Assembly: GCF_000671395.1 (NCBI RefSeq)
Contig: NZ_AQQY01000006.1
Span: 179,670-243,669 of the forward strand
DNA length: 64,000 nt
Source: Actibacterium atlanticum
Lineage (GTDB): Bacteria; Pseudomonadota; Alphaproteobacteria; Rhodobacterales; Rhodobacteraceae
Reading direction: 5' to 3'
The notes under the pieces are model-generated. The model saw only the letters and a list, made by a program, of their open reading frames with translations, ran no database searches and was not told where the DNA came from. This document shows positions 34,705 to 42,504 of this stretch, piece by piece; position 1 is the first letter of the stretch, and each line of letters opens with the position of its first letter. Both the position numbers and the translations under genes were made by a program.

Positions 34705-35511
34705 GTGGACGCCGCGCGCCTGCTTGCCGAGATCATCGCGCAGAAAGCACCAGTTTCCGCTGCGCAATACCAGTCGTTCACAGCTTTCAGGTTTTTGATC
34801 GAAAGCGGATACGTTGAGGAGGTTGGCATTGTTCAATCCGTTCACTGTGATGATTGCGACCAACCACATGACGCGGATGTGGTCTTTGAATTGGGCGAGT
34901 ATGGCATCTATTGCCCTGATCTGGGGTTCACCGTTAAAGCGCGGTCGGAACTGATTGCCATCCGGCCAAACTTGGTGCGACTGGTTGAGAACCTCGCAGA
35001 TTGTTTGGATTGCAAGCGTAGCAAAACCATCCCGATTGATGGTCATACTTGGCGTGTTGGCGTTGTGTCCTGCACGTCAGCAGACGTGGCCGTTTATTTC
35101 CAACCCACCTTGCAAGATGCTAATGATCTTCGATCATTGGAAGCTGCACTGGCGCGCGAGGCAAAGGCCAGGTTTGGCGTCATCGTGACGGCGTATGGCG
35201 AATTGGCGTGCCCACCATTCAAAACTCTGCACATCGAAGACTGCCTATCAATCGATGAAACAACGGGTCGTTTAGAGTTCGAAGCGGACCTTCTAACCGT
35301 TGCAGGCGCGCCGGTGACGCAAACGGGTGGGCGACCAAGCCCATACGCAATCACGCTTCCGAAACTCATTGGTGAACGCCGAAAAACAGGGATGGCGCTA
35401 CCCGGCACAAATGAAGAAGCGCGAGCCATTCAAGCATTTTTGAAGTCCGCCAGATCAAATGAACCACTCCCATCTCTGTCCACAATAAAGCGCGCAATCG
35501 CAAAGGCTTAG
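34705..35511 (+). CDS. unknown zinc-site protein, second gene of island module
   Basis: A 268-residue protein beginning at a GTG directly after the upstream stop. An N-terminal helical part is followed by a likely zinc site, C48-x2-C51-x3-H55 with C70 (HCDDCDQPH and YCPDLG), a second CLDC pair at 100-103, an alpha/beta middle (WRVGVVSCTSADVAVYF) and a C-terminal helix-turn-helix-like end (LPSLSTIKRAIAKA). It reads as a DNA-binding or nucleic-acid sensing protein (inference). The tight coupling to the 406-aa gene suggests that both act together. I cannot assign a family. Confidence 0.75.
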   Translation: MDAARLLAEIIAQKAPVSAAQYQSFTAFRFLIESGYVEEVGIVQSVHCDDCDQPHDADVVFELGEYGIYCPDLGFTVKARSELIAIRPNLVRLVENLADCLDCKRSKTIPIDGHTWRVGVVSCTSADVAVYFQPTLQDANDLRSLEAALAREAKARFGVIVTAYGELACPPFKTLHIEDCLSIDETTGRLEFEADLLTVAGAPVTQTGGRPSPYAITLPKLIGERRKTGMALPGTNEEARAIQAFLKSARSNEPLPSLSTIKRAIAKA

Positions 35512-35555
35512 ACTGGGTCATAACTGGGTCAAAACCTACGCTATGTTTTGACCCA
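35512..35555. promoter_or_regulatory. TGGGTCA repeat cluster with perfect 11-bp inverted repeat
   Basis: Two direct copies of ACTGGGTCA (35512-35520, 35523-35531) and then TGGGTCAAAAC-ctacgctat-GTTTTGACCCA (35525-35555), a perfect 11-bp dyad. It starts one base after the unknown operon and ends 49 bases before the small HTH gene. No T-run, so an operator for one of the HTH proteins is more likely than a simple terminator. Confidence 0.65.
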
Positions 35556-35604
35556 CCTCTCGTCCGCCAAGGTTCACTCATCTTCTAACGATGGAGTTCG
35601 AACA

Positions 35605-35805
35605 ATGACGGACCAGAAAAAAACACACCAACCTCAACCGCCCATTGCCGTATCACCTGATGAAGCCGCACGGCTCGCCGGGATTGGGCGCACAACACTT
35701 TACGCCGCATTGGCAAAAGGTGATCTGCCCAGCATCAAGATCGGTACACGGCGGCTCATTCTGGTAGATGCCATTCGCGACTGGCTTGCACAGCACCAGG
35801 GATAA
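35605..35805 (+). CDS. AlpA/excisionase-type helix-turn-helix protein
   Basis: A 66-residue MerR-like winged HTH of the excisionase type: SPDEAARLAGIGRTTLYAAL, then IKIGTRRLILVDAIRDWL. Such proteins direct excision or switch on integrase genes in genomic islands. It follows the TGGGTCA repeat cluster, which may be its own operator, and is 6 bases from the next HTH gene. Confidence 0.85.
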   Translation: MTDQKKTHQPQPPIAVSPDEAARLAGIGRTTLYAALAKGDLPSIKIGTRRLILVDAIRDWLAQHQG

Positions 35806-35811
35806 GGCCCC

Positions 35812-36255
35812 ATGCCAAAGTCAGCAAAAATAACCGGAATCAAATCGGTCTGCTGCTACACCATTCAAGAGGCGGCGGACATCACCGGCGTCTCTGAACG
35901 GACAGTGCGCGCGTGGATCAAAGGCGGACTTCCAGCAATGACGCAAGAGCGACCGACCTTGATACGTGGCGATACGCTGATTGCGTTCATCAAAGCCCAG
36001 CGCAGCGCGCGCAAAACGCTTGTGGGACCAGATCAGTTCTTTTGTTTGAAATGTCGAGATGCGCGCAAACCGGCCAGCGGACTGGTTGATTGTGAAGTGA
36101 CTGGCGAGCGCGCCAAACTCACGGCGATCTGCGGCGTGTGCGACACGATCATGCACAAGCCAGTTGCTCACACGCAGGTGCCAATGCTGTCCAAGGTCTT
36201 CGATTTGACCATCCGCGATGAAGCCCGGACTGTCAAAGGCGTTGTGGTGGAATAG
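35812..36255 (+). CDS. HTH protein with zinc ribbon, recombinase-linked
   Basis: A 147-residue protein with an N-terminal HTH (YTIQEAADITGVSERTVRAWI) and a C-terminal zinc-ribbon pair (FFCLKCRDARKPA and CGVCDTIMHK). Proteins of this build occur directly upstream of tyrosine recombinases in many alphaproteobacterial elements, as here. It may load or regulate that recombinase; this is inference from the pairing. Confidence 0.8.
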   Translation: MPKSAKITGIKSVCCYTIQEAADITGVSERTVRAWIKGGLPAMTQERPTLIRGDTLIAFIKAQRSARKTLVGPDQFFCLKCRDARKPASGLVDCEVTGERAKLTAICGVCDTIMHKPVAHTQVPMLSKVFDLTIRDEARTVKGVVVE

Positions 36256-36328
36256 CCGCCCTGAATCGACATTAAGGTGGTGGACATGCACCCCCCTGAA
36301 CTTCCACTTCGACACTCAAGCGATTGGC

Positions 36329-36478
36329 ATGCTTTTTGATCACCAGCATGAACCTCGTTTTGCCCCATCCCTGCAACAAGCGGGTCACGCACGCAGGGCT
36401 TGTTATGGCCCATTCTCAAGCCTCGCAGAAATCACCACCGAATACCATATACCGTCAGCCAAAGAGGTTCTGATATGA
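36329..36478 (+). CDS. possible 49-aa leader overlapping the recombinase start
   Basis: A short frame whose stop overlaps the recombinase ATG as ATGA, the form used for coupled translation; the last residues (YGPFSSLAEITTEYHIPSA) look protein-like. No clear ribosome site precedes the ATG at 36329, and the 220-base gap could equally be plain leader DNA. Otherwise nothing else is seen in this gap. Confidence 0.25.
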   Translation: MLFDHQHEPRFAPSLQQAGHARRACYGPFSSLAEITTEYHIPSAKEVLI

Positions 36479-37494
36479 CCAAAGCTCCAAATGAAAAGAA
36501 CGAACGCACGAAGCGCGCCTTTCTCACCTACCGCAAGCATTCCGAACAGGTGTCGGACAAAACCTTGGATCGAGAAATCGCAGCGCTTGAACGCTTCGAC
36601 GTTTGGAATGGGCGCAAGGATTTTGCCAAGTTCCACATTGATTGGGCTGTGGGTTTTCGTGCCCATCTGGATCACGCCAAAGGGCCAACCGGTAAGCCGC
36701 TCGCCAAGTCCACCACGCGCGCGATCATGGCAACGATGCGCGCCTTCACTCTTTGGCTCTCTCAGCAAGATGGCTTTCGCCGCCGTATCAAAGCCGCCGA
36801 TGCCAATTACTTCAAATTGTCGTTGAGAGATGAGGCCGAAGCCCGTGCCGCCCCCGAGCGACCGGCACCCAGCATCCGCCAAGCCAAGCGTGCTTTGGAA
36901 CGAATGCCCAGCGCCACGCCGCGTCAGAAGCGCGACAAAGCTATCTTTGCGCTGCTGTGCTTGACGGGCATCCGCGTGGCTGCGCTTACCTCGCTCAAAA
37001 TCAAGCATCTGGACTTGGATGAGAAATCTGTTTCCCAAAACCCGCGCGAGGTGGCCACTAAGTTCGGCAAGCAAATAGACACGTTCTTTGCCAAAGGTTT
37101 TAAAGAGGCCGAAGTCGCTTTGGCTGATTGGATCACTTATCTCGACGAAACCGCGCTCTACAGCCCCGATGATCCGCTTTTTCCCGCAACCGCACTCAAA
37201 GCCCATTCAAACACGGGTTTCACCGCTGATGGCTTCACCCGTGCCCATTGGAAAACGACAGAACCCGTTCGCAAGATCGTCAATACCGCCTTCGACAATG
37301 CCGGAATGCCCGCCTATGGCCCCCACGCCTTCCGGCATATGCTGGCCCGACACGTTGCAAAGACCTGCGGTTCAGTGGCTGAGCTGGTGGCAACGTCCCA
37401 GAATTTGGGCCACACTGATGTTTTGACCACGCTTCGCAGCTACGGGCAAATCAATCGCGACGATCAGCGCCGTTTAGTTACGGGGCAAGATTGA
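36475..37494 (+). CDS. second tyrosine recombinase, tRNA-proximal
   Basis: A 339-residue phage-type recombinase with an N-terminal core-binding domain and catalytic residues Arg (TGIRVAALTSL), HAFRHMLARH (HxxR), late His (LGHTDVLTTL) and Tyr (SYGQINRD). It lacks the DUF4102 arm domain and is unrelated in detail to the integrase at the other end. GAGG lies before the ATG. It ends about 110 bases from the tRNA-Ser attachment site, the classical position for the element's own integrase. Confidence 0.9.
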   Translation: MTKAPNEKNERTKRAFLTYRKHSEQVSDKTLDREIAALERFDVWNGRKDFAKFHIDWAVGFRAHLDHAKGPTGKPLAKSTTRAIMATMRAFTLWLSQQDGFRRRIKAADANYFKLSLRDEAEARAAPERPAPSIRQAKRALERMPSATPRQKRDKAIFALLCLTGIRVAALTSLKIKHLDLDEKSVSQNPREVATKFGKQIDTFFAKGFKEAEVALADWITYLDETALYSPDDPLFPATALKAHSNTGFTADGFTRAHWKTTEPVRKIVNTAFDNAGMPAYGPHAFRHMLARHVAKTCGSVAELVATSQNLGHTDVLTTLRSYGQINRDDQRRLVTGQD

Positions 37495-37525
37495 CGTGGA
37501 GAACAGCATTTGCAGTAAAAGAAAA

Positions 37526-37547
37526 ATGTGGGAACAAGTGTGGGAAC
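37526..37547 (+). repeat. right arm-type integrase repeat pair
   Basis: ATGTGGGAAC-AA-GTGTGGGAAC, 20 of 22 bases identical to the pair at 27183-27204 and in the same orientation. Sits between the second recombinase and the tRNA-end repeat, matching an arm site inside attR. Confidence 0.7.
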
Positions 37548-37602
37548 ACTCAACAACCACCCTCAATAAATTATTGAAAAACAACACATTAAACCAAAAT
37601 TA

Positions 37603-37616
37603 TGGCGGAGGAGGTG
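37603..37616 (+). repeat. right attachment site (attR) within tRNA-Ser
   Basis: Identical 14-base copy of attL, made of the encoded CCA, discriminator G, 3' acceptor strand and adjoining T-stem bases of the tRNA. The repeat distance gives an element of 10,563 bases. Confidence 0.85.
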
Positions 37617-37692
37617 GGATTCGAACCCACGGTAGGCGTTAACCCACGCTGGTTTTCAAGACCAGTGCATTCGACCACTCTGCCACTCCTCC
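37603..37692 (-). tRNA. tRNA-Ser (anticodon TGA)
   Basis: Ninety-base gene including an encoded 3' CCA. Acceptor stem GGAGGAG/CTCCTCC, anticodon loop CTTGAAA (TGA), a long variable arm typical of class II tRNA-Ser, and T-loop GTTCGAATC. The 3' end overlaps the island attachment repeat; the gene is intact. Confidence 0.97.
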
Positions 37693-37892
37693 GGCAGAAC
37701 AACGGCTTAGCGCCCATCAGGCGATTCTGAAAGACCCGGCTGGCCAAATTTTGCCACCCCCCCCTGCAGTGCCCTTCCCATGTGATGTGACCACCGCTAT
37801 CATGCCCGCACGTTACGGGGGCTTTAGAACCACGGGCGTCACAGGCAGGTAAATGCCGCGCACCGGGCAGGTCGCGGCGAAGGGGGCAAGTT
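37693..37892. other. gap between tRNA-Ser and SPOR gene
   Basis: About 200 bases holding the tRNA promoter (leftward) and the promoter of the rightward housekeeping run. No gene, and no clear regulatory dyad seen. Confidence 0.4.
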
Positions 37893-38759
37893 ATGGCAGT
37901 TTTTCCTTTCCGCATGGGGGCTTGTGCGCTTTGCGCGTCGCTGGCGCTGGCCGGATGCGATGAAAACGGGCAATTCACCCTGTTGCCACCTTCGGGCAGT
38001 AGCGATGTCACCGAGCCCGCGCCGACCACAACAACCAAGCTGGTAGAACGCGATGTCGAGGCTCCGGATGTGTTTCAGGCCAATGAAAACGGTCTGTGGG
38101 ACGGACGCCCATCGTTGGGCGGTGTCTGGGTGGCCTATCCCGGCGTCACCGACCCGGAACGGGTGATCATCCGCAATGAAAGCAACGGTAAATTCGTGAT
38201 TGGCGCGCTGTTCCGGCGCGAACGCGAAAACCCCGGCCCCAAGATTCAGGTCAGCTCGGATGCGGCCTCGGCCCTGGGGATGCTGGCCGGTCAACCGACC
38301 TTGCTGAACGTCACCGCCCTGCGCAAGCAGGAGGTGCCCGAAGAACCCGTGGTGTCGAATGAAACCATTGAATCGGCCGAGCTGGACCCAATCGCCGCCG
38401 CCGCCGCCGCGATTGACGCGGCCGAGGGCAAGCCCATGGAACCCGTGGGCGATATTACCCCGGCAGCGGGCACCGCGGCCCCGGCCCCCGTCGCCACAAC
38501 CGCCGCGGCCCCGGCCTCAGGCAGCCTGACCAAACCGTTTGTTCAGATCGGTATCTTCAGCATCGAATCCAACGCCTCCAGCACCGCAAGCCTTCTGCGC
38601 GGCAATGGGATCGAGCCGACCGTCTATGAACAGGAAAGCAACGGCAAGAAATTCTGGCGCGTCGTCGTCGGCCCGGCCTCCAGCAGCGCAGATCGCAGCG
38701 CGCTTCTGAAAAAGGTCAAAGGGCTGGGCTTTGGCGACGCCTACGCCGTGACAAACTAA
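37893..38759 (+). CDS. SPOR-domain lipoprotein
   Basis: A 288-residue protein with a lipoprotein signal (LALAGC, Cys near residue 22), an Ala/Pro-rich linker (about 165-210) and a C-terminal SPOR domain (FVQIGIFSIESNASSTASLL to the end) that binds denuded septal peptidoglycan. This resembles RlpA or DedD-like septal proteins in role; a middle conserved segment (GGVWVAYPGVTDPERVIIRN) may be a partial double-psi barrel. Directly followed by a D-Ala-D-Ala carboxypeptidase gene, fitting cell-wall work. Confidence 0.85.
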   Translation: MAVFPFRMGACALCASLALAGCDENGQFTLLPPSGSSDVTEPAPTTTTKLVERDVEAPDVFQANENGLWDGRPSLGGVWVAYPGVTDPERVIIRNESNGKFVIGALFRRERENPGPKIQVSSDAASALGMLAGQPTLLNVTALRKQEVPEEPVVSNETIESAELDPIAAAAAAIDAAEGKPMEPVGDITPAAGTAAPAPVATTAAAPASGSLTKPFVQIGIFSIESNASSTASLLRGNGIEPTVYEQESNGKKFWRVVVGPASSSADRSALLKKVKGLGFGDAYAVTN

Positions 38760-38769
38760 GAGGACGCTC

Positions 38770-39936
38770 GTGAAAGCCTTCCGCCTGCTTCGCCGCCTTG
38801 CCCTGATCAGCGTCGCCGCGCTGGCCTTTGGGGCGCCGGCATCCGCCTTTGAAACCCGCGCCACCGCGGCCTATGTGCTGGATCAAACCACCGGCACCGT
38901 GCTGATGAACAAAAACGCGCAGACGCCGCTTCCGCCGGCGTCCATGTCCAAGCTGATGACGCTGAACATGTTGTTTGAGGCCCTGCGCGATGGCCGGGTA
39001 ACGCTGGGAACACAGTTTTCAGTGTCGCAAGCGGCGATGGATATGGGCGGCTCGACCATGTTCCTGACCACCCGTGACCGCCCCACCGTCGAAGACCTGA
39101 TCCGCGGCATCATCGTGCTGTCAGGCAATGACGCTTGTGTTGTCGTCGCCGAAGGGCTGGCAGGCACCGAGGCCGCCTTCGCCCGCCTGATGACCGAACG
39201 CGCCGCCGTTCTGGGCATGGAAAACTCCAGCTTCGCCAATGCCTCGGGCTGGCCACATCCGGGTCAGCGGATGAGCATGCAGGATCTGGCCACCTTGGCC
39301 AACCGGCTGATCACCGAGTTCCCCGACTATTATCGCTATTTCGCCGAGGCCGAGTTCGGCTTTGATGGCCGCGCGCCGCAGAACCGGTTCAACCGCAACC
39401 CGCTGCTGAAACTGGGCGTGGGCGCCGACGGGCTGAAAACCGGCCACACGAATGAGGCCGGATATGGCCTTGTTGGCTCGGCCATGCAGGGCAAGCGCCG
39501 GGTGATCGTTGTGATTTCCGGCCTGACGTCCGAACGCGAACGCGCCGAAGAAAGCGAACGCCTGATCAACTGGGCCTTCCGCCAGTTCGTGCAACGCACC
39601 GTGGTGCCGCAGGGCACCCAGCTGGCGCAGGCCGATGTGTGGCTGGGCGCGCAAGGCGCCGTTGACCTGACCGTGGCAAATGACGTCAGTCTGCTGCTGC
39701 CCGCCATCATCCCCGGCGATCTGCCCGCCCATATCGAATACAACAACCCGATCACCGCCCCGATTGCTGCCGGGCAGGAACTGGGCACGCTGATCATCGA
39801 CGTTCCCGGCATGGACGCCGCGCGCGTACCGTTGGTCGCCGCAACGGATGTGGCCAAGGGCGGCGTTGTCACCCGTTTGCGCACCGCGGCCTCTGTGCTC
39901 TTGAATAAATTCGCTGCAGGTGCCACTCAGTTCTGA
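38770..39936 (+). CDS. dacA: D-alanyl-D-alanine carboxypeptidase (PBP5/6 type)
   Basis: A 388-residue periplasmic serine peptidase that trims the terminal D-Ala of peptidoglycan stem peptides. Signal peptide ends near ASAFE (residue 28). Active-site motifs are SxxK in ASMSKLMT, SGN in VLSGNDAC, and KTG in GLKTGHTNEAG. A C-terminal PBP5-like beta domain follows from about residue 290. Start is GTG with AGAGGA upstream. Ten bases after the SPOR gene. Confidence 0.94.
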   Translation: MKAFRLLRRLALISVAALAFGAPASAFETRATAAYVLDQTTGTVLMNKNAQTPLPPASMSKLMTLNMLFEALRDGRVTLGTQFSVSQAAMDMGGSTMFLTTRDRPTVEDLIRGIIVLSGNDACVVVAEGLAGTEAAFARLMTERAAVLGMENSSFANASGWPHPGQRMSMQDLATLANRLITEFPDYYRYFAEAEFGFDGRAPQNRFNRNPLLKLGVGADGLKTGHTNEAGYGLVGSAMQGKRRVIVVISGLTSERERAEESERLINWAFRQFVQRTVVPQGTQLAQADVWLGAQGAVDLTVANDVSLLLPAIIPGDLPAHIEYNNPITAPIAAGQELGTLIIDVPGMDAARVPLVAATDVAKGGVVTRLRTAASVLLNKFAAGATQF

Positions 39937-39938
39937 CA

Positions 39939-40562
39939 ATGACCTGCGGAACTTTTATCACCTTTGAAGGCATCGACGGCTCGGGCAAATCCACCCAGGC
40001 CCGTCTGCTGGCGGATCATCTGCGCAACGCAGGCCGCGACGTGGTGCTGACCCGCGAACCGGGCGGCAGCGCCGGGGCCGAAGAAATCCGCTCTTTGGTG
40101 CTGCAAGGCGACCCGGACCGATGGTCGGCTGAAACCGAGATTTTGCTGTTCACCGCCGCCCGTCGCGACCATCTGGAAAAGACCATCCAACCGGCGGTAG
40201 AGGCTGGCCAGATCGTGATCTGTGACAGGTTCGCCGATTCCACCCGGCTCTATCAGGGCATCACGCGCGGCGATCTGCGCGGCGTGGTCGATCAGCTGCA
40301 CAGCCTGATGATCGGGCGCGAGCCTGACCTGACGGTGATCATCGACATGGACCCGACCACAGGCTTGTCCCGCGCCAAGGGGCGCGAAGGCACGGAAGAA
40401 CGGTTCGAGGATTTCGGGATCGCATTGCAACAGCGCATGCGCGCCGGGTTTCTGGCACTGGCGCAGGAATTCCCAGACCGCTGCGTCGTGATCGACGGCG
40501 ATCGCGATATTGATGCCGTGGCCGCCGACGTGGCCGCACTGGTCGAAAAGCGGCTGGCATGA
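39939..40562 (+). CDS. tmk: thymidylate kinase
   Basis: A 207-residue dTMP kinase that makes dTDP. P-loop EGIDGSGKSTQ at about residues 8-18, the DR-x motif in CDRFADSTRLYQG and the LID segment LSRAKGREGTEERFEDF match the family. Its start lies three bases after the dacA stop and its end overlaps holB by 4 bases. Confidence 0.96.
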   Translation: MTCGTFITFEGIDGSGKSTQARLLADHLRNAGRDVVLTREPGGSAGAEEIRSLVLQGDPDRWSAETEILLFTAARRDHLEKTIQPAVEAGQIVICDRFADSTRLYQGITRGDLRGVVDQLHSLMIGREPDLTVIIDMDPTTGLSRAKGREGTEERFEDFGIALQQRMRAGFLALAQEFPDRCVVIDGDRDIDAVAADVAALVEKRLA

Positions 40563-41689
40563 GCGTTGATGACGATCTGCCCGAAGCCGACCGCGTCGAA
40601 GGCGCGCCGCATCCACGTGAAACCGTCACCCTCTACGGCCATGCGCAGGCCGAGGCCGATTTTCTGGACGCGTTCAACTCAGACCGTCTGCACCACGGCT
40701 GGCTGATTTCAGGTGCCGAAGGCGTGGGCAAAGCCACCCTTGCGTGGCGCATTGCTCGGTTTTTGCTGGCCACGCCCATGGATGACGGCGACAGCCTGTT
40801 TGGCGCCCCGCCCGCGCCGACGTCATTGGACATCTCGCCCGACCACCCGGTCGCGCATCGCGTGGCGGCCCTGTCTGATCCGGGGCTGTTCCTGATGCGC
40901 CGGGCCTATGACCATAAGAAAAAGGGCCTCAAGACCGTCATCACCGTCGATGAGGTGCGCAAGATGAAGTCCTTCTTCGGGCTGTCGGCGACGGATGGCG
41001 GGCGGCGCGTGGCGATCATCGACAGCGCCGATGAAATGAATCCCTCCGCCGCGAACGCTGTTCTGAAATTGCTTGAGGAACCCCCGGCGAACACCACTTT
41101 ACTGCTGATCTCGCATCAGCCGTCGCGCCTGTTGCCGACGATCCGCTCGCGCTGTCGCGCGCTGCGGCTGGGCACGCTGGCGCCGCAGGATATGGCGGAT
41201 GCCCTGCATCAAGCCGGGGTCGAGCTGGACGATCATCAAGCCCTTGCCGCGCTGTCAGGCGGCTCAGTTGGGGCGGCGGTGCGGCTGGCCAATCTGGGTG
41301 GCGAAGCGCTCTATCGCGATCTGATCGCCCTGTTCCACGACCTGCCCCAACTGGATCGCCCCAAGGCGCTGGCCTTGGCGCAAAGCGTGGTGGGCAAAGC
41401 GGCGGCGGATCGGTTTGATCTGATGCTCAACCTGTTGGACCTGTTCATGACACGTCTGGCGCGCAGCGGTGCAGGCGCCCTGCCCGACCCGCAAGCCGCC
41501 CAGGGCGAGGCCGAATTGATGGCGCGGCTTTGCCCCGATGCCCATTCAGCACGCATCTGGGCGCAGACAGCCCAAGAACTTGGGGCGCGGGTGCGGCGCG
41601 GGCACGCGGTCAATCTTGACCCTGCCGCGCTCATCCTTGATACGGTTCTCAGGATTGATCAGACCGCGGCATCTTTGGCCGCCCGTTAG
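40559..41689 (+). CDS. holB: DNA polymerase III delta' subunit
   Basis: A 376-residue clamp-loader subunit. AAA+ features include the P-loop GAEGVGKATLAW, the Walker B/sensor region IIDSADEMNPSAANAVLKLL and EEPPANTTLLLISHQPSRLLPTIRSRC-type sensor 1 (given here in parts). Classical tmk-holB-tatD order supports the call. Overlaps tmk by 4 bases. Confidence 0.93.
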   Translation: MSVDDDLPEADRVEGAPHPRETVTLYGHAQAEADFLDAFNSDRLHHGWLISGAEGVGKATLAWRIARFLLATPMDDGDSLFGAPPAPTSLDISPDHPVAHRVAALSDPGLFLMRRAYDHKKKGLKTVITVDEVRKMKSFFGLSATDGGRRVAIIDSADEMNPSAANAVLKLLEEPPANTTLLLISHQPSRLLPTIRSRCRALRLGTLAPQDMADALHQAGVELDDHQALAALSGGSVGAAVRLANLGGEALYRDLIALFHDLPQLDRPKALALAQSVVGKAAADRFDLMLNLLDLFMTRLARSGAGALPDPQAAQGEAELMARLCPDAHSARIWAQTAQELGARVRRGHAVNLDPAALILDTVLRIDQTAASLAAR

Positions 41690-41697
41690 GCCGGATA

Positions 41698-42504
41698 ATG
41701 ACCCAAGAACCGCACATCACTGACAGCCACTGCCACATTGATTTCCCCGATTTCAAAGATGAACTGCCCGACGTGATTGCGCGCGCGCAGGCGGCGGGGG
41801 TTACCCGTATGGTCACCATCTGCACCAAGCTGCGCCAACTGCAACAGGTGCAGGCCATCGCTGAAACCTATGCGCCCGTGTTCTTTGCCGCCGGCACCCA
41901 CCCGATGAGCGCCGCCGAGGAACCGATGGCCACGCTCGATGAGCTGATTGCGCTGGACCAACACCCCAAATGCGTCGGCATTGGCGAAACCGGTCTGGAT
42001 TACCACTACACCGCCGACAGCGCGCAGGTGCAAAAGGACAGCCTGCGCATTCACTGCGCCGCCGCGGCCACCACCGGCCTGCCACTGATCATCCACGCCC
42101 GCGCCGCCGACGACGACATGGCCCGCATCCTGGCCGAGGAAAACGCCAACGCGCCCTTCAGCTGCGTGATGCATTGCTTCTCGTCCTCGGCCGAGCTGGC
42201 CAAGGCTGCGCTTGATCTAGGGTTCTATCTGTCGATGTCCGGCATCGCCGCCTTCCCCAAAAGCCAAGAGCTGCGCGATATTTTCGCCGCCGCCCCGGTG
42301 GATCGCATTCTGGTGGAAACCGACGCGCCCTATCTGGCGCCCCCGCCCTATCGCGGTAAGCGTAATGAACCGGCTTACGTTGCCCACACCGCCCGCAAAG
42401 GGGCCGAGGTATTCGGCATGGACTACGCCGAATTTGCCGCCCAGACGCAGGCGAATTTTGATCGGCTGTTCACCAAAGTCAGCCAATGGCAGGAGGCCGC
42501 CTGA
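41698..42504 (+). CDS. tatD: TatD-family metal-dependent hydrolase
   Basis: A 268-residue TIM-barrel metal hydrolase (DNase-like). Ligand motifs are DSHCHIDF at the N-terminus, GETGLDYHY, IHARAADDDM, HCFSSS and ETDAPYLAP. Despite its name the family is not part of the Tat translocase; roles in DNA repair or RNA quality control are known in some species. Its stop overlaps the next ATG. Confidence 0.92.
   Translation: MTQEPHITDSHCHIDFPDFKDELPDVIARAQAAGVTRMVTICTKLRQLQQVQAIAETYAPVFFAAGTHPMSAAEEPMATLDELIALDQHPKCVGIGETGLDYHYTADSAQVQKDSLRIHCAAAATTGLPLIIHARAADDDMARILAEENANAPFSCVMHCFSSSAELAKAALDLGFYLSMSGIAAFPKSQELRDIFAAAPVDRILVETDAPYLAPPPYRGKRNEPAYVAHTARKGAEVFGMDYAEFAAQTQANFDRLFTKVSQWQEAA

Noticed and set aside
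38380..38530. Ala/Pro-coding repetitive stretch as a DNA repeat or CRISPR-like array
   Set aside because: It is the low-complexity linker of the SPOR lipoprotein, without regular spacer-repeat structure. No CRISPR array was seen anywhere.
41698..42504. TatD as part of a Tat translocation locus serving the formate dehydrogenase
   Set aside because: TatD-family hydrolases are not translocase parts, and this gene is in the usual tmk-holB-tatD housekeeping run.
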